Below are positions 44,783 through 52,298 of a DNA stretch of 64,000 nucleotides, piece after piece. Numbering within the stretch: position 1 is the stretch's first letter; each line of letters starts with the position of its first letter. Source of the stretch: Desulfobulbaceae bacterium (lineage in GTDB: Bacteria; Desulfobacterota; Desulfobulbia; Desulfobulbales; Desulfocapsaceae); the NCBI GenBank assembly GCA_008933635.1, contig WBUQ01000003.1, positions 44,928 through 108,927 of the forward strand, read 5' to 3'. Below the pieces are notes generated by a model. That model saw only the letters and a program-made list of their open reading frames with translations. It had not been told where the DNA came from and made no database searches. Both the position numbers and the translations under genes were made by a program.

Positions 44783-45472
44783 ATGATGGATGATAAGACT
44801 GTCGCCATAGTTATACCCGCATACAACGAATCGGAAGTCATTGCCGAGGTCATCAAGGAGATCCGTGACGCCGGAGAGTATCGTATCGTCGTTGTCGATG
44901 ACGGCAGCAGCGACGCGACATACCAGGCAGCCAAAGCGTGTGCCGGTGTGGTCGCCTTGCGGCACAGGATCAACCGTGGAAAAGGAGCGGCTACCAAGAC
45001 CGGCATCATGGCGGCAAACCGGCTCGGGGCCGACATCATCGTCACGATGGACGGCGACGGTCAGCACGATCCGACCGACATCAGGGCACTGATCCAGCCG
45101 ATCAGGGAAAAAGCGTGTGATGTGGTGCTCGGCACTCGGCCGAAGGTAAAAGGAGAGATGCCTTACATAAAGATCATCGCCAACAGGATCGGTAATATTG
45201 TAACATGGCTTCTTTACGGGATGCATGTGTCAGACAGTCAGTCCGGATTCAGGGCATATTCGCATTTTGCCGCATCGATCATCGATACCAAAGCGGATAA
45301 ATATGAGTATGACAGCAAGGTGATCAGGGAAATCAACAACAACAGGCTGCGCTTTACCGAAGTGCCGATACAGGTCCGCTATACTGCGTATTCGATGGGG
45401 AAGGTGCAGAAACAGGGATTTATCAACGGGATAAAGACCTTGGTGCGAATGATATGGGGAATGCTCGTATGA
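44783..45472 (+). CDS. DPM-type polyprenyl-phosphate glycosyltransferase (GT2)
   Basis: A 229-residue GT-A enzyme close to dolichol-phosphate mannose synthase. IVIPAYNESEVI, VVVDDGSSDATY and TMDGDGQHDPTDI are the diagnostic motifs. INRGKGAATKTGI is also typical. Such enzymes make polyprenyl-phosphate sugars on the inner face for GT-C enzymes on the outer face. The gene is followed by a DUF2304 gene (45491) and a GT-C-like protein (45855), the usual three-gene arrangement. No C-terminal membrane segments are present, so the DUF2304 protein may supply the membrane anchor. Confidence 0.88.
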   Translation: MMDDKTVAIVIPAYNESEVIAEVIKEIRDAGEYRIVVVDDGSSDATYQAAKACAGVVALRHRINRGKGAATKTGIMAANRLGADIIVTMDGDGQHDPTDIRALIQPIREKACDVVLGTRPKVKGEMPYIKIIANRIGNIVTWLLYGMHVSDSQSGFRAYSHFAASIIDTKADKYEYDSKVIREINNNRLRFTEVPIQVRYTAYSMGKVQKQGFINGIKTLVRMIWGMLV

Positions 45473-45490
45473 GCATGAGTAGATAAGAAT

Positions 45491-45868
45491 ATGAAAATCC
45501 ATGTTTATCAGGTCGTTATAATCTGCATCTCATCGGTGATGCTGTTTCAGGGGATAAAGGACTTCCTGAAGCGGGAAACCGGCCAGACATTTCTCAAGCT
45601 GGCCGTACGGCTCATCGTCTGGGGGGGCATGGCGCTCGTTGCGGTGTATCCTAACTCGACGATGCTTGTCGCCAAGTTCATCGGCATCGAAGGAAACATC
45701 AACGCAGTCATACTGACCGGTTTTCTTCTTGTTTTCCTTTTGATCTTCAAGCTCCTGTCGGCCATTGAGAAGATTGAACAGAACATCTCAGAGCTGACAC
45801 GGAAGGAGGCGCTGAGCCACCTGGACGATCAGATTACGACCGCCCGGCACGAAGATGTCCAGAAATGA
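45491..45868 (+). CDS. DUF2304 membrane protein
   Basis: A 125-residue protein with three hydrophobic segments (about 5-20, 36-55 and 71-90) and a C-terminal charged coil, AIEKIEQNISELTRKEALSH. The order of membrane helices and coil fits DUF2304, usually found next to DPM-like GT2 genes. It is thought to assist the GT2, perhaps as a membrane partner, but the activity is unproven. The same domain is fused to a GT-C protein at 20379, which gives a within-locus hint for its partner. It overlaps the next gene by 14 bases. Confidence 0.82.
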   Translation: MKIHVYQVVIICISSVMLFQGIKDFLKRETGQTFLKLAVRLIVWGGMALVAVYPNSTMLVAKFIGIEGNINAVILTGFLLVFLLIFKLLSAIEKIEQNISELTRKEALSHLDDQITTARHEDVQK

Positions 45869-47600
45869 GACCTGCCGATTCCTGCTGACATGTTCTCTCC
45901 TGCTCTGGGCGTTTGTCACTTGTGCTGCCCTGGCAGGAATGTACAGACTCTGGTGGGAAAGGGAAAGGGTCGATTACCTCGGCAAACCCGTACAGCAGCA
46001 AAGAGTGGCGATATGGAAACATGCAGGGCTGCCCGGCCGCCTTCTCGCCACAGCCGAGAACATCGGCAAAACCTGGCCGGTCGATGCGACCTACACCGCG
46101 ACGGGTGATCGCAACCAGCTTTCCTATCTCAAATACCTGCTTATCCCACGACTGCCGACCGGCTCAAGCGTCTATGCAGTCGAAGCAAACGGCGGCTATG
46201 CCCCTGCAGGCCTTGGCGCTGCGGCGGAAGAAACACTGCAAGGGCCCAGTTCAATCTCGGGGCTGCTCCTTTCCTTTTTTTCCGTAGTCGGCATGAGCCT
46301 CGTACTGGGCTCGCGGGTTCTCAGAAAACCCTTCAGCCTGCCCGAGCTGGCGGGGTGCGTCTGTCTGTTGCTGATGGGGTGCGTCGTCGCCTCGAGGGCC
46401 TTGTCACAAACAGCAATTCCGGCCTTTTTTCTTCTCGCCCTGGCCGGTCTCGGCAGCTGGGCCATGATCATCAGCGCATGGCTCAGAAAGAAAAGGCGGT
46501 CTTCGGGTGAACCTGGCGGTTCGGCAATTTTTCGGAGAATATCCCTGAACCTTTCCTGGAAAACGGTTTCGCTTCTGGTCATCATCGCCATAAGCGTGGT
46601 CTGGGCTGCCCTGATGTCGGTCATCGTCGTCCCGGACGACTGGGATGCCTGGGCCATCTGGGCCGCCAAGGCCAAGGTGCTCGCTCTCGGTAACGGTCCG
46701 CTCTTTGATGTCGGCCATTTCGGGCATGCCGATTATCCTCTCCTCTGGCCGTCCCTCTGGGCGTTTTCCGGATGGCTGGGCGGTGGCTGGGAGGAGATGT
46801 GGAGTCGTGGCTGGGGCACGGTATTTTTCGTGTTTTGCCTCTGGGAGATTACTGTCGTCATTGAGCGGGAGACCGGGCGGAGGGACATCGGCCTGCTTGG
46901 AGCCGCCCTGTTCGCCTCCATGCCGATGGTGCCGCTCATCGTCTCCTGGTCCTATGCCGAGACGCCCTTCTGGATGATGACGCTGTGTTCATTCGGTTGT
47001 CTGATGCTCTGGCGAGGTTCACGCGAATCGGTTCATCTTGTCGTGGCGGCGGCGCTCGCGGCCGGTGCCGCTTACACGAAAAACGAAGGCATCCTCTTCT
47101 TCGGGATGAGCGCCCTGTGGATCCTGATAGTCGCGCAGGGTCAACGGATCAGGACTCTGATCCTTTTTTCAACGGTTTTCTCGCTGCTGTACCTGCCCTG
47201 GGCCATCTGGATCCATTGCATCCTCAACCTGGGCTCTCATGCGACGGCGGGGATTCACTTAGATCATGAAAACGTTGTCAGGGTTGCCGACCGTATTCCC
47301 AAAGCCATGGCAGCCATCGGCGGGATGTGGAGCGATATCAGACGTTGGAATCTGGTCCTCTGGGCCGTCGGCATCGCAACCGTCCTGGGATGCCTGAAAA
47401 GGGAGTTCCGCGAGAATCTCTTCGTCCCGGCCGGGATGCTGTTGGGTTATTTCGTCATCGTCGTTTTTCACACCGATGACATCTACTGGCAGGTCGGAAC
47501 GTCATGGGATCGGTTGACTGTGCAGGTCATGCCTATGATTGTAGTTGTTATCTGCAGCAGATGGAGATGGCTTAAAAAAGGAGGGTTAGATAGCCTGTAG
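45855..47600 (+). CDS. Multi-pass membrane protein, putative GT-C glycosyltransferase
   Basis: A 581-residue protein. One N-terminal membrane segment precedes a soluble part of about 100 residues, then about twelve membrane segments. The segment VVPDDWDAWAIWAAKAK lies in the first outer loop, where GT-C enzymes place their catalytic acidic pair. FGHADYPLLWPSLW follows, resembling the HPPL/YPPL motifs. With the upstream DPM-like GT2 and DUF2304 it forms a plausible set for adding a sugar from a polyprenyl-phosphate donor. The fold assignment is by architecture. Confidence 0.7.
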   Translation: MSRNETCRFLLTCSLLLWAFVTCAALAGMYRLWWERERVDYLGKPVQQQRVAIWKHAGLPGRLLATAENIGKTWPVDATYTATGDRNQLSYLKYLLIPRLPTGSSVYAVEANGGYAPAGLGAAAEETLQGPSSISGLLLSFFSVVGMSLVLGSRVLRKPFSLPELAGCVCLLLMGCVVASRALSQTAIPAFFLLALAGLGSWAMIISAWLRKKRRSSGEPGGSAIFRRISLNLSWKTVSLLVIIAISVVWAALMSVIVVPDDWDAWAIWAAKAKVLALGNGPLFDVGHFGHADYPLLWPSLWAFSGWLGGGWEEMWSRGWGTVFFVFCLWEITVVIERETGRRDIGLLGAALFASMPMVPLIVSWSYAETPFWMMTLCSFGCLMLWRGSRESVHLVVAAALAAGAAYTKNEGILFFGMSALWILIVAQGQRIRTLILFSTVFSLLYLPWAIWIHCILNLGSHATAGIHLDHENVVRVADRIPKAMAAIGGMWSDIRRWNLVLWAVGIATVLGCLKREFRENLFVPAGMLLGYFVIVVFHTDDIYWQVGTSWDRLTVQVMPMIVVVICSRWRWLKKGGLDSL

Positions 47601-47737
47601 AACAAATTTTGTAACACGGTCATGTGTATTGTCTCTGTTTAATATGATGCAATATCTATATCGCTGTTAATCTTGGAGCCATATTCATTCGAATATGCGC
47701 TCTATCCAGTATAATTTAACGATTTCAATATCCGGAA

Positions 47738-49177
47738 GTGAGCATTTCATCAATTGATTACATTGCCTTTTTATTTCTTTCATTTTTTGTCTATGTCTTC
47801 CTTAGCCCCCGTTACAAAATACAATTCCTTTTACTGTTAAGTATTGTTTTTTGCAGTTTTTTTGGTTTAGTCAGTCTGATTAATGTATTTCTGTGTATAT
47901 CAATTAATTATATTTGCGGGCTACAACTTTCAAAACTGCATAAAAAATCTTCCAGAAGAAAATTTTTGGCTTGTGCTGTCGCAGTGAATATCCTGCTGCT
48001 TGCAGTATATAAATATTTAACTGTTATTTATTCATTTATAGACACACTACCAAATATATTTTTCCTGACTCAGGATACAATCCTCAAAGATTTCATCATT
48101 CCAGTCGGCCTTTCATTTTATATATTTCAATCTATCAGTTACATTACAGATGTGTATGAGGAAAAGATACAACCTGAAGAATCCCTATCAGCTTTTGCTT
48201 TGTACATCCTGTTTTTCCCGAAATTCCTGGCTGGTCCTATTGAAAGGTCCGCTTCTTTACTTCCTCAATTTCGATCAATACAGGTGTTAGACTTTGAGCG
48301 AATCAGATATGCCATGCTTCTCATTCTATGGGGACTTTTTCAGAAGATCGTTATAGCCGACAGATTAAAAGTGTTCGTCGATGCCGCATATGCAAATCCT
48401 CATTCTTGTTTCGGTCTAACTGTTTGGATTGCCATTATATTTTATTCATTTCAGATATATTGCGATTTCAACGGGTACACTGACATAGCCCGGGGTTCGG
48501 CAAAGTTGTTTGGAGTTAATCTCAGTGTAAACTTTCGACAGCCGTATTTAGCTGCTTCCGTACAGGATTTTTGGCGACGTTGGCATATATCTCTCTCGAG
48601 CTGGTTGCGCGATTACCTTTATATCCCTCTAGGTGGAGGAAAAAGCGGTATAAAAAGAAAGGTGATCAACCTTCTTGTTGTCTTTCTTGTCTGTGGCATA
48701 TGGCATGGTTCGAACTGGACCTTTGTGTTATGGGGCGCATTGCATGGTTTTTTTGTTGCTTTCGAAGTTATGCTCAAAAGATTTATTCCTTCCAGTTTCA
48801 CATTGAATTATGAAAATAATCGTCACATGCTTGTTGCCAAGACCTTTTTGACGTTTATTCTGGTTTCGATCGGTTGGGTGTTTTTTCGCGCAGAATCTGT
48901 TTGGGCGGCTGTTGTCATGTTGAGCAATGGTTTCGACTTCAGGACTTTTTCTTTAAACCTTCAAGATGGGTTGCCTATTTCCCAGATTATTTTGTCATTC
49001 TTCCTGATATCATTCGTTTATGTGGTGAACATTGCGCAAAATAGTCGATCCTTGAGTAATTGGCTCTTTTCTCAATCGCTAATTATTCGATGGATTATAT
49101 ATTATGGTCTGATCTATGGCATTATCCTTCTTCCAGGCGGAAGCGGCATATCAAACTTCATCTATTACAATTTTTAA
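47738..49177 (+). CDS. MBOAT family O-acyltransferase (AlgI-like)
   Basis: A 479-residue protein with about ten to twelve hydrophobic segments. The catalytic histidine is H323 in CGIWHGSNWTFVLWG, and WRRWHISLSSWLRDYLY with PLGG lies just before it, as in AlgI, PatA and DltB. These proteins pass an acyl group across the membrane to a periplasmic partner. The SGNH protein that begins eight bases downstream is the likely partner. A GTG start with GGAA just upstream is used; no better start is close. AT-rich codons suggest recent acquisition. Confidence 0.9.
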   Translation: MSISSIDYIAFLFLSFFVYVFLSPRYKIQFLLLLSIVFCSFFGLVSLINVFLCISINYICGLQLSKLHKKSSRRKFLACAVAVNILLLAVYKYLTVIYSFIDTLPNIFFLTQDTILKDFIIPVGLSFYIFQSISYITDVYEEKIQPEESLSAFALYILFFPKFLAGPIERSASLLPQFRSIQVLDFERIRYAMLLILWGLFQKIVIADRLKVFVDAAYANPHSCFGLTVWIAIIFYSFQIYCDFNGYTDIARGSAKLFGVNLSVNFRQPYLAASVQDFWRRWHISLSSWLRDYLYIPLGGGKSGIKRKVINLLVVFLVCGIWHGSNWTFVLWGALHGFFVAFEVMLKRFIPSSFTLNYENNRHMLVAKTFLTFILVSIGWVFFRAESVWAAVVMLSNGFDFRTFSLNLQDGLPISQIILSFFLISFVYVVNIAQNSRSLSNWLFSQSLIIRWIIYYGLIYGIILLPGGSGISNFIYYNF

Positions 49178-49185
49178 GAGTTGGG

Positions 49186-50166
49186 ATGAAAGTATCAACA
49201 TTTAGAGCAATACTCTTCATCATATTGTTTTTCTTAATCGATCAGATAATATTCAATATTTACAAATTCGAGCATAATGATCAAGCGTATTCATACGGAG
49301 CATTGTCAAAGTTATATTCTGGTACGATAAATTCAGATATCGTTATCTTTGGAAGTTCGCGGACTATGCTTCATCTTGATCCTGCAATAATAGCAAAAAA
49401 TACAGGTTTATCTGCCTACAACCTCGCAAAAGACGGGACAAACATATACCAATCTTTCTTCACTTTAAAAGAATATCTCATCTACAATTCCAAACCTAGA
49501 CTGATCATTTTTGAGGCAGATATCAACCAACTTGATTTAAATAATAAACTTCGATTTGAGAAAGATAAGTTTAAAGAATATAGCTACATTAGCAAAAATG
49601 TTGCTGATCTCTTTGTTCCTTCTCCAATTGAGAGATTTTCACAATCACTTGTTAAATCGCAATTTGCTGCCAATAAAACAAGTCAATTTTACACATTTAT
49701 AACAAAAACAATTTTTGGCAATAAAGAAAAAGAGGAAAATCTAAAAGATTTCGGGGGATGGATATTCTCTAATGGTGCCCATCTGAAAAAGGGAACTGTG
49801 ATTGAATATACAACTTTTAAAGAAAGTATATTTCAACTCACAATTTCTACAGAGAAACTGAAATTATTGGAAATGGCGGCAAATTTATCCGATAGGCTTC
49901 GGATCCCGATATTGTTTTTTTCCCCACCAATTAATTATTGGAAGAGAAACGATTCTATTGAGTCAGGTTTACGTGCTATCGAAAAAATTGCTTTTGGACA
50001 CGACGTTTCAAATTTAGCTGATTATACTTTCGACGATGATTTCAGTTGCGATTCACAATATTGGTGGAATGAAGGGCATCTAAATATTGATGGAGCCCGG
50101 TTGCTGTCAAAAAAATTAACATACGATATTAATAAGTTAATAAAGGTCGATGAAAGTGGCCAATAA
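49186..50166 (+). CDS. Membrane-anchored SGNH-like protein, partner of the MBOAT
   Basis: A 326-residue protein with one N-terminal membrane anchor (about 7-25). IVIFGSSRTMLHLDP is block I with the serine nucleophile (S57 or S58). YNLAKDGTNIYQS follows, and WWNEGHLNIDGARLLSKKL near the end provides the Asp/His pair. The layout resembles AlgJ/AlgX-like or DltD-like proteins that pass acyl groups from an MBOAT to a polymer. The start at 49186 is chosen because the longer frame (from 49060) lies inside the MBOAT gene. AT-rich. Confidence 0.8.
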   Translation: MKVSTFRAILFIILFFLIDQIIFNIYKFEHNDQAYSYGALSKLYSGTINSDIVIFGSSRTMLHLDPAIIAKNTGLSAYNLAKDGTNIYQSFFTLKEYLIYNSKPRLIIFEADINQLDLNNKLRFEKDKFKEYSYISKNVADLFVPSPIERFSQSLVKSQFAANKTSQFYTFITKTIFGNKEKEENLKDFGGWIFSNGAHLKKGTVIEYTTFKESIFQLTISTEKLKLLEMAANLSDRLRIPILFFSPPINYWKRNDSIESGLRAIEKIAFGHDVSNLADYTFDDDFSCDSQYWWNEGHLNIDGARLLSKKLTYDINKLIKVDESGQ

Positions 50167-50304
50167 TGATATCATGACATTAACTTCCAGTGTTAATATA
50201 AAAATATAGGCTTCTCATCGAGAAGATTGACAAAAATTGAAATTTTAGAATCTTGGAATTTAAAAAATCGATCCTAAAGTACGACATGCCCTAATGTAAG
50301 CCTG

Positions 50305-51000
50305 ATGACTAAATTATCTATTATAATTCCGGTATATAATGAGATTGACACGTTATATGCACTTATTGCTCGCGTGCAATCCGTTGAACTTCCTTTAGAC
50401 AAAGAGATTGTCCTGGTAGATGACGCCTCAACAGATGGAACCCGGGAGTTGATCAACAATCGCCCTGAGGAGGCGGGGGTTGTCAAGATATTCCACCGGA
50501 TAAACCAAGGGAAAGGGGCGGCTTTGAGGACGGGTATTTCTTCCGCCACTGGTGATATCGTGCTGATCCAGGATGCAGACCTGGAGTATGATCCGAAGGA
50601 TTATCCGAAATTGCTCGCCCCCATCCTCGAGGGCAAGGCTGACGTCGTCTACGGTTCCCGTTTTCAGGGAGGGGATGCGCATCGGGTCCTGTATTTCTGG
50701 CACATGGTCGGCAACAAACTGCTGACGCTGGTCTCAAACATGTTCACAAACATTAATTTGACCGACATGGAGACCGGGTATAAGGTATTTACCCGCCAGG
50801 TCATCAGCGGGATCACAATCTGCGAAAATCGATTCGGCTTTGAACCGGAAATTACGGCAAAGGTCTCCAGGCAGCGCTGCCGCATCTATGAGGTGGGCAT
50901 TTCCTACAGCGGCAGATCCTACGAAGAGGGCAAGAAGATTGGGTGGCGGGACGGATTGAGGGCATTCTGGTGTATCTTCAAATACAATGTCTTGCGGTAA
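50305..51000 (+). CDS. DPM-type glycosyltransferase (GT2), mosaic gene
   Basis: A 231-residue GT-A enzyme. [26 protein letters not shown] and [17 protein letters not shown] are typical of bacterial DPM-like enzymes. [13 protein letters not shown] is the second diagnostic motif. The first 40-45 codons are AT-rich, with the change to GC-rich codons near 50440, so the gene spans the right edge of island 3. The frame is intact. The product would load a polyprenyl phosphate with a sugar for one of the GT-C-like proteins. Confidence 0.88.
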   Translation: MTKLSIIIPVYNEIDTLYALIARVQSVELPLDKEIVLVDDASTDGTRELINNRPEEAGVVKIFHRINQGKGAALRTGISSATGDIVLIQDADLEYDPKDYPKLLAPILEGKADVVYGSRFQGGDAHRVLYFWHMVGNKLLTLVSNMFTNINLTDMETGYKVFTRQVISGITICENRFGFEPEITAKVSRQRCRIYEVGISYSGRSYEEGKKIGWRDGLRAFWCIFKYNVLR

Positions 51001-51013
51001 CCGGAATTGGACG

Positions 51014-52231
51014 ATGCCATTAGTCTCTGTTGTCATTCCCTGTTTTAACCAGGGACAGTATCTCCGGCAGGCGATTGACTCCGTCCTCGCCCAGACTCTG
51101 CAGGACTGCGAGATATTCGTCGTCAATGACGGCTCGACAGACCCGCTCACCGGCGCAGTGTTCGCTGAACTCCAGGACAGCGGCATTTCAGTCATCCACA
51201 CCGACAATCAGGGGCTTGCTGCTGCCCGCAACAACGGGATCCGCAGGGCGGCCGGCAGATACATCCTGCCGCTGGATGCGGACGACAGGATCGGGCCACA
51301 GTACCTCGAAAAGGCTGCAGCCGTCCTGGAGAACAGCCCGGAGATCGGGATAGTCTACTGCCGGGCCCGGCTGTTCGGCGCGGTGGAGACGGAATGGGCG
51401 CTGCCCGGGTATTCCCTTGCCGAGATGCTCCAGGACAACGTCATCTTCTGCACCGCGATGTTCCGCCGCAGCGACTGGGAACTGGTCGGCGGCTATGATC
51501 CCGGCATGGTATACGGCTGGGAGGATTACGACTTCTGGCTGTCCCTGATCGAGAGGGGCAGGGGGGTCCATCAGATCCCGGAAACGCTGTTCCACTACCG
51601 GGTGGCTTCCGACTCGATGGTCCGCAGCAAGGAGAAATGGCAGAAGGTCGCCATGTTCAAACGGATTTTCGCACGCCACCAGGATCTTTTTGCCCGAAAT
51701 ATCGAGATCTGGATAGACCAACTTCTGACCGCCAGGGAGAAGTACCATACCAGCAGGCTGTACATCGACACCGGCAATGGCGTGAGCGATCAGTCGAGCG
51801 TCGGCAGGAAGATCGAGAACGGGACGACAATGATCGATTTTCAGGTCTCCGGATATCGCGATATCAAGGCGATACGGTTTGATCCGGTCGACACCTTTGC
51901 CGTCGTCGAGATAGGGAAGGTCGCCCTCGAGACGGAAGCCGGCTGCCTTGAACTGGCGCCTGAACGCGTGACCAGCAATGCCTGTATACGCGACAATTCA
52001 GTATTTTATTTTGATACGTCTGATCCCCAGATGTTTATCATGTGCGGCCAGGAGGTGCTCGATGCCCTGAAAAAGGTCAGGGTCCATCTGAAATTTGTCG
52101 CCATCGGCGAGGATGCCCTTGTTCGCATCATCGACAGACTGCAGAGGAAAGTCGGGACAGGGCAGGACGGCAAGGCCAGCATGGGCATCTCCAAACTGCC
52201 AAAGGTCCTTCGTTCCCTTTTACCGGATTGA
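51014..52231 (+). CDS. Family 2 glycosyltransferase with C-terminal beta-rich extension
   Basis: A 405-residue protein. Residues 1-230 are a GT-A domain: VSVVIPCFNQGQYL, VVNDGSTDPLTG and PLDADDRIGPQY (DxDD metal site). Residues about 270-380 form a beta-rich extension with IKAIRFDPVDTFAVVEIGKV, a pattern found beside GT2 domains in polysaccharide clusters. Its function is unknown and it may bind glycans. An upstream ATG at 50987 overlaps the previous gene; the one at 51014 lies nearer a GGA-containing site and gives a normal N-terminus. Confidence 0.85.
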   Translation: MPLVSVVIPCFNQGQYLRQAIDSVLAQTLQDCEIFVVNDGSTDPLTGAVFAELQDSGISVIHTDNQGLAAARNNGIRRAAGRYILPLDADDRIGPQYLEKAAAVLENSPEIGIVYCRARLFGAVETEWALPGYSLAEMLQDNVIFCTAMFRRSDWELVGGYDPGMVYGWEDYDFWLSLIERGRGVHQIPETLFHYRVASDSMVRSKEKWQKVAMFKRIFARHQDLFARNIEIWIDQLLTAREKYHTSRLYIDTGNGVSDQSSVGRKIENGTTMIDFQVSGYRDIKAIRFDPVDTFAVVEIGKVALETEAGCLELAPERVTSNACIRDNSVFYFDTSDPQMFIMCGQEVLDALKKVRVHLKFVAIGEDALVRIIDRLQRKVGTGQDGKASMGISKLPKVLRSLLPD

Positions 52232-52298
52232 ACGTTTTCACGAATGAGTTGTGATGCTTTGCAGTTTCCGCGGCCGGCAACCTTCATCTCTTTAATCC

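Larger units (their letters stand above)
47600..50440. other. AT-rich island 3
   Basis: By eye, GC falls to the 30s directly after the stop of the membrane protein at 45855 and recovers within the first 45 codons of the GT2 at 50305. The island holds an MBOAT and an SGNH protein, which act as a pair in alginate and other acetylation systems. Flanks carry no insertion sequence. The right edge lies inside a gene, like the edges of the other two islands. Confidence 0.65.
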
